DNA of 64,000 bases from Chitinophaga rupis (lineage in GTDB: Bacteria; Bacteroidota; Bacteroidia; Chitinophagales; Chitinophagaceae): assembly GCF_900109685.1 (NCBI RefSeq), contig NZ_FOBB01000005.1:429903-493902 (forward strand). The letters run 5' to 3'. Position 1 is the stretch's first letter. Every line of letters begins with the position of its first letter. The notes under the pieces were generated by a model that saw only the letters and a program-made list of their open reading frames with translations, made no database searches and was not told where the DNA came from. The position numbers and the translations under genes were made by a program. Below are positions 50,615 to 58,612 of the stretch, piece after piece.

Positions 50615-52804
50615 TTATCCTAAACAGAAACCTTTAGGCATATAATTGTAATACCCGTACTGGCTGCTGCCTACAATGGTACGGTCATGGCCCTGGATCC
50701 AGATGTTGTAACCACAGGGCGGTGTAACATTGGCCGTGGTTTGCAGCGTCCAGGTGCCGGACTTGCCGTTATTCGGTAACGGGAACAGGCCACTGCCATA
50801 AGCCAGGGATGCGGTAGGCAATCCATCAATAGTGATGGTGGTGCCCGCTGCGGCCGGGGTAATGTACAGGCTCAGGCTGTCCGCATCATTATCCAGCATC
50901 TGGTAAGTGCCGGAAATGCTGCTGCCCGGCGGGAAATCGCCGCAATCGCCGCCACCGCTGGTAATGGTCACATCCACATCAGGTGCATGTACATCGGCCA
51001 GGAATTTCACCCACTGGCTGTTATAGAACACGCCGCCCAGGGATACATCTTCAAACTCTATCTTAATATAATGCACGCCATTCTGGGCCGGTACAAAACT
51101 GCCAAACAGGTCGTCCACGATAAAGGTGTTGGAGCTGGGGTTGGCCAGGTAAGGCATCCAGCCGTTGGCATCAGGCGTAAGTGTGATGGCCGGGCTTATG
51201 GTGCCAAAAGTATCCGTTTTAATATGAACAGGCGACATAACAGAATGTTCAGAGGTTCCTGGTTCTATAACACGGATCCGGTACCGGAAGTTGTGTGTAT
51301 TCTGGTTAAAGAAGCGGCCACGCAGGGTGGTATTACCGCCAAACGGACTTTGTACTGCCGTAAAACCAAGCGTGTGCAGGCCGTTGGCTTCGCCTGTTAC
51401 ACCGCTGATCAGATCTACCGGCATACCGCCCAGCAGCTCTATAAAGGGTTTCAGCTGGCCGTTAGGTACGCCCTGCGGCAGCGGTTTAATTTCAACGGTG
51501 CATTCTTCACGGTCGCCCCAGGGTGCCACCCAGTTGGGATCAACGGGCGGTACATAGTTCCAGGAAAGGATCACACGTACCTTGGCTTTGCCGGTCTGGC
51601 ACCACTCTTTCTGATACGGGTCCAGTACTATTTTCAACGGGGCATTGTACCACAGGCCGCCATCGGGTATGGGAATATCGTGTACGGTTACGGAAGAAGT
51701 GCCCATGTACACCCATCCACCGCCAAAGTCCATATAATACGCCAGGTATTCTTTGGAGCCTTTGGAGCATAGGTTACCGGAGTAACCGGCATTGCGTTTT
51801 ATTTGAATGGCGGCATTCAGCGTGTCAAATTCACGGTTCAGGCCTACACAGCTCACCTCTTCATAGGTGGTGTTGAACTGTTGCTGCTGCAGCACGCCAA
51901 TAATGTCGCTGAGGTCCAGCTCATATTTTTTCAGCAGCTCGTATTGCGGGGCTGTGATGGCTGCTTTGGTGAAAAGGGCATTGCTCACAAAGCTGTAGCC
52001 TTTGCGGGCGGGTTCCACCTCTTTTCCGTAAATTTTGCTGATCTCTGCCAGGGAATAGTTTTCTTTTGCCACGGCAGTATATTCCAGCGGGGGCAGGTTT
52101 TTTTCTACCTGGTCAAACTGTTTTTCATCCAGTTTCACACCTACATTTCCCAGTATATCATCCAGCAGGCAAATAAAACCGGTACGGGGTGCGGCCTGGA
52201 TGTTGGCGTCCAGCACATTGCCCCAGATGGGGATCCAGAAAGGCGCTCCGGCGGGCGGCGGCTGGTTCCAGGAAAGAATGGCGCGTGCGCGGGGCAGTAC
52301 CGGCTTTTTATCGCAGCAGCTTCTTTTCTTGGGCGTAAAGGTGGTGAACAGCTCATAACACAGGTCCTCGTTGGCGCCAAAGTCGTGGATGTTAAAGTCC
52401 ACCACGCCTTCATCCTCCCAGGAGGTGCCGTTGTCATAACTCACATAAAAGCGAACATACTCTTTACTGCCGGGCGTACAGGGGCCGCCGCTGTAACCAT
52501 AGCCCTGTTTCACCTTTACAATGGCGCTCAGGCGCTGTATATCCGGTTTGTAGCTAACGCAGGTCACCTGTTCATAAAAGGTGTTGTACTGAATGTTAAC
52601 CTCCGGCTTAAACAGCTGGTTCAGGGGGCTGTCTTTGTCCTGAATGCCGAAATAGTTTGGATTTTTTAGCAGCAGCCAGTGTTGCTGGCTTCGCAGGCCG
52701 GCATTATCGTCTGCTGCTGCCGCGGCCCCAGCTGGTGCTATGGTTGCAGGTACTTTTGCAGTGGGTGCGGTTTGGGGAACCGCTTTACGTGGTTGTGATT
52801 GCAT
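50615..52804 (-). CDS. 729-aa protein of unknown function with duplicated module
   Basis: The start is the ATG at 52804 (MQSQPRKAVPQTAP); an upstream frame to 52885 adds an unlikely leader. The N-terminal 40 residues are Ala/Pro-rich and there is no signal peptide. A module is present twice, at about 71-205 and 311-440. Each begins NTxYExVxCV, has GYSGxxCxxGSKEY, and ends ILSWNxxPP...WGxxxx. The C-terminal third is beta-rich with IWIQGHD near the end. The conserved cysteines in each module could pair or bind metal. I do not recognise the family. It heads a three-gene operon with the DUF1360 and 79-residue genes. Confidence 0.7.
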   Translation of the reverse strand: MQSQPRKAVPQTAPTAKVPATIAPAGAAAAADDNAGLRSQQHWLLLKNPNYFGIQDKDSPLNQLFKPEVNIQYNTFYEQVTCVSYKPDIQRLSAIVKVKQGYGYSGGPCTPGSKEYVRFYVSYDNGTSWEDEGVVDFNIHDFGANEDLCYELFTTFTPKKRSCCDKKPVLPRARAILSWNQPPPAGAPFWIPIWGNVLDANIQAAPRTGFICLLDDILGNVGVKLDEKQFDQVEKNLPPLEYTAVAKENYSLAEISKIYGKEVEPARKGYSFVSNALFTKAAITAPQYELLKKYELDLSDIIGVLQQQQFNTTYEEVSCVGLNREFDTLNAAIQIKRNAGYSGNLCSKGSKEYLAYYMDFGGGWVYMGTSSVTVHDIPIPDGGLWYNAPLKIVLDPYQKEWCQTGKAKVRVILSWNYVPPVDPNWVAPWGDREECTVEIKPLPQGVPNGQLKPFIELLGGMPVDLISGVTGEANGLHTLGFTAVQSPFGGNTTLRGRFFNQNTHNFRYRIRVIEPGTSEHSVMSPVHIKTDTFGTISPAITLTPDANGWMPYLANPSSNTFIVDDLFGSFVPAQNGVHYIKIEFEDVSLGGVFYNSQWVKFLADVHAPDVDVTITSGGGDCGDFPPGSSISGTYQMLDNDADSLSLYITPAAAGTTITIDGLPTASLAYGSGLFPLPNNGKSGTWTLQTTANVTPPCGYNIWIQGHDRTIVGSSQYGYYNYMPKGFCLG

Positions 52805-52987
52805 AACATTACATTTTGGGGTTCTACTGAAAACTATAATTGTCCTCCATAGTAATGAGGAGGTTTTGGGGTTTGAAGGATACAAAAGTAACGGAATAGG
52901 ATAACAGGAGACAAGCGTAGAAATACCTGATTAATGTGCTGATATGCTGATGCCTGGCAGTTTCAGGAAATGCAATCGATCTAAAAT

Positions 52988-53022
52988 AAAATGCCCCGCA
53001 ACACAAAGGTGCGGGGCATTTT
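52988..53022 (-). terminator. Terminator after the DUF2911 gene
   Basis: AAAATGCCCCGC (52988-52999) pairs with GCGGGGCATTTT (53011-53022) around an 11-base loop. On the minus strand the stem ends in TTTTATTTT. It lies about 40 bases past the DUF2911 stop. Confidence 0.85.
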
Positions 53023-53063
53023 AAATGCAGTTGTTTATAACATTTATAAACCAGTAAATTGAA

Positions 53064-53912
53064 TTAATCCAGCGTTGCTATCAGCTTATTATTCAGCGCT
53101 ACATAGTCATCGTTCTTCGCTTCTTTGGAAAGTTCGATTGATTGCAGGGCAGTGGCTTTTGCGCCTTTTTTGTCGCCGGCTTTAGCCTGGATCCGGGCTT
53201 TCAGGTAAAATATGTAAAAAGCCTTGGGGTTTTCTTTGGTAGCGGCATCGGCCCAGGCCAGCGCCTGTTTCAGATCTTTACCATTCTCCAAATAATAGCT
53301 GGCTGCTGCAAAGTAAGGCTTCTTTTCACCTTTCATCGCTTCATCTATCTGGTTCATTACCTTACCGTCAATATCGGCAGTAATTTCAACCGGTACACCG
53401 GTGCGCTCCCACAACAGCATCATGTTCATGGAGGTAGACCGTACCTGGTCAAACATGATCATAAAGCTTTCTATGTCTACCGGCAGGTCAACCGGGCTTA
53501 CGCTGATACGTACCACATCATTTTCCGGTTTGTAGGCAGCAGGGCTGGTTACGTCCAGGTCTTTGGTCAGGATCACCGTCCATTCAGACTGGCCAGGAAT
53601 TGTTAGCAGGCCGTATTTACCGGCTTTCACATCTTTGCCGCCGAATTTTACATCATCGCCAAAAGTAATGGTGGTAGCGTTGTTGGCGCCTGTTCTCCAT
53701 ACTTTACCATAAGGCACCAGGTCGCCCATGATCTTACGGCCTTTTACTAAAGGGCGGGAGTAGTTCACCTCTACAGATGATAAGGCAAAATCCTGTTTAA
53801 CGGTTTGAGTAGGGCTGGGCGCAGGCAATTTCAGGTTCTGTGCAAATGCACCCTGTGCCATGCACAGGAGCGCGCAGGCTGCTACAGTGAAATGGTAACG
53901 GAAAGTTTTCAT
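53064..53912 (-). CDS. DUF2911 secreted protein with TPR-like tail
   Basis: The product is 282 residues with a signal peptide (AACALLCMAQGAFAQ, cut near residue 25). Residues about 35-175 are DUF2911, marked by VEVNYSRPLVKGRKIMGDLV (20) and VWRTGANNATTITF. The C-terminal part (LKQALAWADAATKENPKAFY) has a TPR-like helical pair. The family is common in Bacteroidota and is periplasmic, of unknown role. A family D repeat lies upstream, between it and the response regulator gene. Confidence 0.85.
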   Translation of the reverse strand: MKTFRYHFTVAACALLCMAQGAFAQNLKLPAPSPTQTVKQDFALSSVEVNYSRPLVKGRKIMGDLVPYGKVWRTGANNATTITFGDDVKFGGKDVKAGKYGLLTIPGQSEWTVILTKDLDVTSPAAYKPENDVVRISVSPVDLPVDIESFMIMFDQVRSTSMNMMLLWERTGVPVEITADIDGKVMNQIDEAMKGEKKPYFAAASYYLENGKDLKQALAWADAATKENPKAFYIFYLKARIQAKAGDKKGAKATALQSIELSKEAKNDDYVALNNKLIATLD

Positions 53913-53927
53913 AATATAATTGGTGGT

Positions 53928-54094
53928 TTAAAAAGCGTAAAGGATAAAGCTGAAAGCGTAAAGCATAAAGCGCAAAGCAAAAAGGATAAAGGAGAAAGCA
54001 GAGAGCATATAACGTTGACAAATACACGCTTATCATACTATGCGGGCAGCTTTATGCTTTATGCTTTCCGCTTATTATAGCTCGGCTTTCCGCT
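53928..54094. repeat. Inverted word repeat, family D copy 3
   Basis: GCGTAAAGGATAAAGCTGAA, GCATAAAGCGCAAAGC and similar words at 53928-54003 face CAGCTTTATGCTTTATGC and TTTCCGCTTATTATAGCTC at 54045-54094. The right arm reaches the stop codon of the response regulator gene. Confidence 0.8.
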
Positions 54095-54767
54095 ACTCAA
54101 TAAGTCCATTCCTGAATGCATAGATCACCAGCCCTACGGTATTTTTGGCGCTGGTTTTTTCCAGCAGCTTTTGCCGTATGCCCTCTACGGTGCGAGGGCT
54201 CAGAAATATTTTTTCAGAGATCTCCTGGGTGGTGCATTCATTGCAGATCAGCTGCAGCACTTCCTTTTCACGGTCGTTCAGCTGCAGTTCCGTATTGGCG
54301 CTGTTGCTCTTAAAGGTAGGTTTGAACTGTTGTTTATTCTTGTGCAGTACTTTCTTCAGCAAGGCCAGGTTCACGTTCTCGCTGAAATAAAATCCTTTTT
54401 CATACGTGGTGCAAATGGCTTCGTATATTTCTTCCGGTTCTGCATTTTTCAGTAAATAGGCGTTGGCCCCATTCTCTACCAGGTGTACAATAAAGTTATC
54501 ATCTTCATACATGGTCAGTATGATGACCTTTATATCCGGGTACCGTTCCTTTACCTGGATGGTGGCCTGTATGCCATCCATATTGGGCATTTTCAGGTCC
54601 ATCAGTATTACATCCGGCTGCTGCTCATCCATGATCTTTAACAGGTGCTCACCATCTTCCGCCTCAAAGATCACATTAATATTATCATACGGGGTGAGTG
54701 TATTAATAACGCCGCTGCGAAAGATCTTGTGATCGTCAGCAATCGCCACTTTTATCTGTTCCGCCAT
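54093..54767 (-). CDS. NarL/FixJ-family response regulator
   Basis: The 224-residue protein has a receiver domain (about 5-120) with acidic pocket AIADDH and phospho-acceptor Asp in VILMDLKMPNMDG, then a LuxR-type HTH (about 155-220) with LNDREKEVLQLICNECTTQE and LSPRTVEGIRQKLLEKT. Its partner is the histidine kinase 101 bases upstream. NarL-type HTH dimers bind inverted 7-bp half-sites 2 bp apart, and two such sites lie upstream of this operon (56954-56973 and 57197-57222). That it binds them is inference. Confidence 0.93.
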   Translation of the reverse strand: MAEQIKVAIADDHKIFRSGVINTLTPYDNINVIFEAEDGEHLLKIMDEQQPDVILMDLKMPNMDGIQATIQVKERYPDIKVIILTMYEDDNFIVHLVENGANAYLLKNAEPEEIYEAICTTYEKGFYFSENVNLALLKKVLHKNKQQFKPTFKSNSANTELQLNDREKEVLQLICNECTTQEISEKIFLSPRTVEGIRQKLLEKTSAKNTVGLVIYAFRNGLIE

Positions 54768-54868
54768 AGGGAGTAATAATTGTGTACAGTGTAAATAGCC
54801 CGTAAAGTTAAGTGATTTTTTTTCTTAACGTTTAATGATCAACAATTTAATAACTAACAAATTATTAG

Positions 54869-55672
54869 CTAATTCACTGACGGTTGATAATTTTCCACCC
54901 GTATCTGCGCAATTGTTCCTTTGGGTGACCTCGGCACAAAGTTGATACTTCCGCCGATAATATTCAAGCGGCTTTCGATATTTTTAAGTCCAAGGCTGCC
55001 TGTTTTCTTGCGGGAGCTGTCCAGGGCGGCCAGCAGCAGGCCGTTGCCATTGTCTTCTACGTCAATGCTTAAGAGGGTAGGGGTGCTGTGGTAGGTGATC
55101 AGTACTTCCGTGGCCTGTGCATGTTTCAGGATGTTATTCATCAGCTCCTGTACCACGCGGTAGATGTTCAGGGCTTTTTCCCGGTCTACCGGCTGCCCGT
55201 TACCCGCGGTCTTAAAGGAGATGGTTACCTGTTTATTTTTGTTCATCAGGCTGCAGAACGAGTCCAGGGCATGTGAAAGGCCCAGGTTATCCAGCGCCTG
55301 GGGGTGCAGGCTTTGGGAAATGAAACGCAGGTGCTGTATAATGGTGTCTGTAAAATCTTTGGTTTCTTTCAAACGGTCGCCTTCACCGTTGCCGTTCTTG
55401 AGGTGCTGCTGCAGCTGGCCAATATTCAGCTTTAGTACGGATAGCTGGGCGCCTACTTCGTCATGCAGGTCTTCTGCAATACGTTTGCGCTCCTGCTCCT
55501 GGCCCTGTAAAACAGCCACCAGGCGCTCCCGTTGCAGCTGCAGGTCTTTATCCCGCAGCACCAGCTTGTGCTGGATCACCTGCTTTTGCTGAAATATCAC
55601 CAATACTACCACCAGTATGCCCAGCAGGAGCATGGCGACTGTTCCGATTATAACTATTTCGACAAAATTCAT
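54869..55672 (-). CDS. Sensor histidine kinase (HisKA_3/NarX type), one membrane helix
   Basis: The product is 267 residues. One N-terminal membrane helix (VEIVIIGTVAMLLLGILVVV, 20 residues) is followed by a coiled linker, the HisKA_3 phosphoacceptor helix ERKRIAEDLHDEVGAQLS with the reactive His, and an HATPase domain with VQELMNNILKHAQ (N box) and DVEDNGNGLL (G1). There is no sensor domain of its own; the overlapping 7TM gene upstream is the likely input. Its start overlaps that gene by 4 bases (ATGA). Confidence 0.93.
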   Translation of the reverse strand: MNFVEIVIIGTVAMLLLGILVVVLVIFQQKQVIQHKLVLRDKDLQLQRERLVAVLQGQEQERKRIAEDLHDEVGAQLSVLKLNIGQLQQHLKNGNGEGDRLKETKDFTDTIIQHLRFISQSLHPQALDNLGLSHALDSFCSLMNKNKQVTISFKTAGNGQPVDREKALNIYRVVQELMNNILKHAQATEVLITYHSTPTLLSIDVEDNGNGLLLAALDSSRKKTGSLGLKNIESRLNIIGGSINFVPRSPKGTIAQIRVENYQPSVN

Positions 55673-56325
55673 GACCTCAGCTTTTTGGCTTTCATAAGAC
55701 CAATATAAAAAAGAATTCCTTCAATGATACCGCCTATAAAAGTGATCGGTTGAAAAGCAGTATTATATAAAGAATGCCGTAAAAAGAAGTTATAAGCCAG
55801 TGAAAACAAAAAAGAACTGCACAGGTAAATGAAAAGTCCGGAATTAAACCAGAAGTTAGGTAAAGAGTTAATAAAAACAGCTTCTTTTATAAGATCATCA
55901 TCAGATAAAAGCTGAATAAAGAATATAATACCATAAGCCAGTAATAAGCAGGTTCTTACGGTGGCAAAGATGGAATTATAAGTGTAGATCCCTTCCAGCT
56001 TAAAGAAATCCAGGATGAACAGGATGAACGCAGGGATCAGCAGGATCTTTATAATTAACTTAAGGGGAGGGCGTTTTATGAGTACATAATAATATGCTGA
56101 AAGGATGATAAATTGTAAGAGGTGCATCACAGAAGTAAACCATAGATTGTTCCGGTACAGGGCGGCAATCAACAATGAACCTAACGCAAATACAACACTA
56201 CTTAACAGATAGTAATAAGCCCATCTTCCGGCTTTGTCCAATACACTATAATTTAAAGTGAAGGGGATCAAAAGCAAGCATTCGATCCCCGTCATAGTGT
56301 AAAATAGAATTTCAATTATACGCAC
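55669..56325 (-). CDS. Seven-helix membrane protein, probable sensory partner of the kinase
   Basis: This 218-residue protein has about seven hydrophobic helices with short, mostly basic loops, ending IGLMKAKKLRS inside. I recognise no enzyme motif. Its stop overlaps the kinase start, and the kinase has only one helix and no sensor domain. The likely arrangement is that this protein provides signal perception in the membrane, as in other Bacteroidota 7TM-kinase-regulator trios. The ligand is unknown. Confidence 0.75.
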   Translation of the reverse strand: MRIIEILFYTMTGIECLLLIPFTLNYSVLDKAGRWAYYYLLSSVVFALGSLLIAALYRNNLWFTSVMHLLQFIILSAYYYVLIKRPPLKLIIKILLIPAFILFILDFFKLEGIYTYNSIFATVRTCLLLAYGIIFFIQLLSDDDLIKEAVFINSLPNFWFNSGLFIYLCSSFLFSLAYNFFLRHSLYNTAFQPITFIGGIIEGILFYIGLMKAKKLRS

Positions 56326-56349
56326 TTAATCTTATGATTTTTTATCTAC

Positions 56350-56754
56350 TCAGGGGCAATATTGCGGACACGCCAGACCGCCATCCAACGCCTTACCGCC
56401 GCCATCTTCTTCCGGGTCGCCCGGAGGCGCAAAGCTTGCACCGGCGGTATGCGGTTTCGGTGGATGGTAAGGCATATTTTTACCTTCTTTATTTACAGGA
56501 TAGATGACCATTTTCTTGTCGTCAATTCCATCACCATTCAGATCTTTACCATAATAAATACGGATGCCTACGCAATCCGGGCAATCCAGGAGTTCCTTGA
56601 TCTTATCCTTACCAAAAAAGTAAGCTTTGGTGAAATCCTTTTTACCTTGTTGTGTTTCATGATCATGGAAGTTGCCGATCAGCCTATCAGCTTCTTTCAA
56701 TGTAATGAATGTTCCCGCATCAGGGGGGAAGTTCCTTTTTGCTGTGGTACTCAT
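56350..56754 (-). CDS. 134-aa hypothetical protein heading the two-component operon
   Basis: The product has no signal peptide. It has an alpha/beta first half (FITLKEADRLIGNFHDHETQ, AYFFGKDKIKELLDCPDC), GIRIYYGKDLNGDGIDDKKM with an Asp-rich, calcium-loop-like DLNGDGIDD, and a low-complexity end (PGDPEEDGGGKALDGG) closing with CPQYCP. The family is unknown to me, though it looks conserved because of the CPDCxGIRIYYG stretch. It lies 24 bases upstream of the 7TM gene, so it is probably the first gene of that operon. Confidence 0.7.
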   Translation of the reverse strand: MSTTAKRNFPPDAGTFITLKEADRLIGNFHDHETQQGKKDFTKAYFFGKDKIKELLDCPDCVGIRIYYGKDLNGDGIDDKKMVIYPVNKEGKNMPYHPPKPHTAGASFAPPGDPEEDGGGKALDGGLACPQYCP

Positions 56755-56796
56755 GTGTTTTAGTTTTAGTTAGTAGAGTGTGATGAGTTATGGGCG

Positions 56797-56826
56797 TAAA
56801 GGTATCATAAAATCTTTCTCATCAAA
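56797..56826 (-). promoter_or_regulatory. Promoter of the 134-aa/7TM/kinase/regulator operon
   Basis: On the minus strand TTTG (56826-56823) and TACCTTTA (56804-56797, one mismatch from TAnnTTTG) are 18 bases apart. The predicted start is near 56790, about 36 bases before the ATG at 56754. Confidence 0.5.
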
Positions 56827-56953
56827 TAGCCGGTATATATAATACTTTTGTGTTAATTATAACTGGATTCCGGCTGTAATGCAGCGCCAGAAAGGATTTG
56901 GCAAATACGCCCCCTCTGAACGTTTTTTACCATTTCCCGTATTTTTCGGAAAA

Positions 56954-56973
56954 AATGCGTAGAACTACGCATT
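56954..56973. promoter_or_regulatory. Perfect palindrome (operator candidate 1, TGCGTAG-AA-CTACGCA)
   Basis: AATGCGTAG and CTACGCATT are perfect 9-bp arms separated by AA. The inner 7-2-7 geometry (TGCGTAG, two bases, CTACGCA) is that of NarL/LuxR-type regulator sites. The same core occurs in mirror orientation at 57197-57222 and nowhere else that I found in the window. It is about 173 bases upstream of the predicted start of the minus-strand operon, which is far for classical activation. Confidence 0.65.
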
Positions 56974-57055
56974 CCGGGAGCCTGCCCGGCACAGCCATTG
57001 TTTTTTTCCCGGTAATGAATATTTTATAAGCCGGCTGTGCTGGCCGGTTGTACGA

Positions 57056-57107
57056 CATATTATATGGTTTGCCAGTTTTCTACCCCGGATCATCACACCA
57101 TATAATG
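57056..57107. repeat. Central inverted repeat in the divergent control region
   Basis: CATATTATATGG (57056-57067) and CCATATAATG (57098-57107) are inverted copies about 30 bases apart. Their midpoint (near 57082) almost coincides with the midpoint of the two outer palindromes (near 57087), so the whole 56954-57222 region has approximate dyad symmetry. Confidence 0.6.
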
Positions 57108-57196
57108 ATAGTAGTTCCAAAACTTTTTTTCGCATAGGGATAGCCGTTAAGAACCCCGCTTTCCCGCGTCTGCAGCGGCTTATGCGTACTTTCCGC

Positions 57197-57222
57197 AAAA
57201 TTGCGTAGTTCTACGCAATTTT
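57197..57222. promoter_or_regulatory. Perfect palindrome (operator candidate 2, TGCGTAG-TT-CTACGCA)
   Basis: AAAATTGCGTAG and CTACGCAATTTT are perfect 12-bp arms separated by TT. The centre lies about 72 bases before the predicted transcription start of the 295-residue gene, a normal place for an activator site. Confidence 0.7.
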
Positions 57223-57243
57223 ACCTTTTAAGCAGTTTAACGC

Positions 57244-57274
57244 TTGACTGCTGTTCCAATATTCTCAACCTTTG
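57244..57274 (+). promoter_or_regulatory. Promoter of the 295-aa hypothetical gene
   Basis: TTGAC (57244-57248) and AACCTTTG (57267-57274, one mismatch from TAnnTTTG) have 20 bases between TTG and the -7 box. The expected start is near 57281, which would leave a leader of about 205 bases without other visible genes. Confidence 0.45.
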
Positions 57275-57486
57275 CATCATCAACCTAAGGAAAAAGATTT
57301 TGGAAACACGTTATTCACAAGAGGGGGACAGTACTTGGGTTTTCACTTTTTGGGCCTTTCTACCCATGTTTGTTTCTTCCGGTATATGCAGAGAAAAAGA
57401 GTAAAGAGAAAAAAGTATGGCTGTTCTCACGAATAGCCGGTTTTTAGGTTTAGCTCGTTAACCCCTTTTTTTTAAAATTTAAAACT

Positions 57487-58374
57487 ATGAGTTACCTGTT
57501 AATTGGCAACATCTCTGCATTGATCTGTGACGATTGTATCGAACCGCTGGCAAAAGGCCGCTTACGGATCTACTTACCAGAAGACACTTATCCGGCTGAT
57601 ACCTCCGGTCTGGCTAAGTTTAACCACCTTATACAGTTAACGCCCACGCAAGTGGCGCGTAAAGAACATCGTTTGTTAACAGAAACAGTGCTGGATGAAA
57701 GAGGCGATTTTCGCCTTTCCTGGGAACAGCTTCACCTGTTCACGGAACCCCTGGAACTGGATCTGTGTTTAGAGCAGATCCCGGGCCGGGCCTCCGGTAA
57801 AAACAGCGTAACACAGTATCACCTGAGCAAACTGGTGCCACACTGGAAACGCACAAAAGATAAATACCTGGCCGCATTTGCCTACGTGATCCCTTCCGAA
57901 CACTGGAACCTGATCCGTGGCAGCTACGACACCTGGGTGATTAGCGGTACGGTACGCCATTTTGAAACCATGGCCGGCCAGCCGCAGTTAAAAGTTGAGA
58001 TCTACAATGCGCAGAACGGCTGCTTACTGGGCGCCACCCATACCAATGGGCAGGGCCGCTATAAGCTGCAGTTTGGAGTAGAAGATATGTCAGCAGGAGC
58101 GTTACCGGTAAAACACGGGCAGCATCATACCGGCCCGGATGTATATTTTAAGATCTACCGTAACAACCAGCTGCTTTGGGAGGAGGATGCACAAACGGCA
58201 AAATGCCCTGAAAGGAGAGCTATTGCTCCCTGTACACTACTGAATATCGTAATTAAGCCTGCTAGCGCCACACGAGCTACAAGGCAGCTGACTCACTGGT
58301 TGGGCGGCTGGTCTGTAGTAACCAGGCAAAGAAGGAAACATTCGGATGATTTTCAGTTATTAGCGCCATTCTAA
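57487..58374 (+). CDS. 295-aa hypothetical protein with transthyretin-like domain
   Basis: The product has no signal peptide. Residues about 155-260 (WVISGTVRHFETMAGQPQLK, NGCLLGATHTNGQGRYKL, GPDVYFKIYRNNQLLWEE) resemble a transthyretin-like or carboxypeptidase-regulatory beta sandwich. The N-terminal half carries a CDDC pair and is unrecognised, and the end is basic. It is divergent from the two-component operon, with palindromes between, so co-regulation is likely. The family is a conserved hypothetical of Bacteroidota, and no function is claimed. Confidence 0.7.
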   Translation: MSYLLIGNISALICDDCIEPLAKGRLRIYLPEDTYPADTSGLAKFNHLIQLTPTQVARKEHRLLTETVLDERGDFRLSWEQLHLFTEPLELDLCLEQIPGRASGKNSVTQYHLSKLVPHWKRTKDKYLAAFAYVIPSEHWNLIRGSYDTWVISGTVRHFETMAGQPQLKVEIYNAQNGCLLGATHTNGQGRYKLQFGVEDMSAGALPVKHGQHHTGPDVYFKIYRNNQLLWEEDAQTAKCPERRAIAPCTLLNIVIKPASATRATRQLTHWLGGWSVVTRQRRKHSDDFQLLAPF

Positions 58375-58424
58375 GAGTTTTAGTTAGGAGTCCATCTTGT
58401 TTGAGAGCCCCAATGCAAATACAA

Positions 58425-58468
58425 AAACAGCTACCGCTTCAGCCAGTTATAGGTAGCTGTTTTTTTTA
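58425..58468 (+). terminator. Terminator of the 295-aa gene
   Basis: AAACAGCTACC (58425-58435) and GGTAGCTGTTT (58452-58462) form a stem with a 16-base loop, followed by a run of Ts to 58467. Confidence 0.88.
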
Positions 58469-58612
58469 GTCCATGGTCCATAGTCGATGGTCCATGGCAT
58501 GCTCATGTGATAAGTGTGTAAGTATAAGCAGGTCCCCCAACCTTTTCTATTACGTTCTATATGCTCCACGAAAAATGCAATGGACTATGGACCATCGACC
58601 ATGGACCATTCA
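58469..58612. repeat. Inverted word repeat, family B copy 4
   Basis: The left arm (58469-58500) is built of CCATGG, CCATAG and CGATGG words. The right arm (58579-58612) is the near-perfect reverse complement (ATGGACTATGGACCATCGAC then CATGG). The loop is 78 bases. It lies between the convergent 295-residue gene and xerD, directly after the terminator. Confidence 0.88.

Noticed and set aside
52805..52885. 27-codon N-terminal extension of the 729-aa protein
   Set aside because: The added residues are not signal-like and the following ATG at 52804 gives a typical soluble start.
57201..57404. 67-codon plus-strand frame
   Set aside because: It begins in the palindrome arm, runs through the predicted promoter and shows low-complexity, non-protein-like composition.
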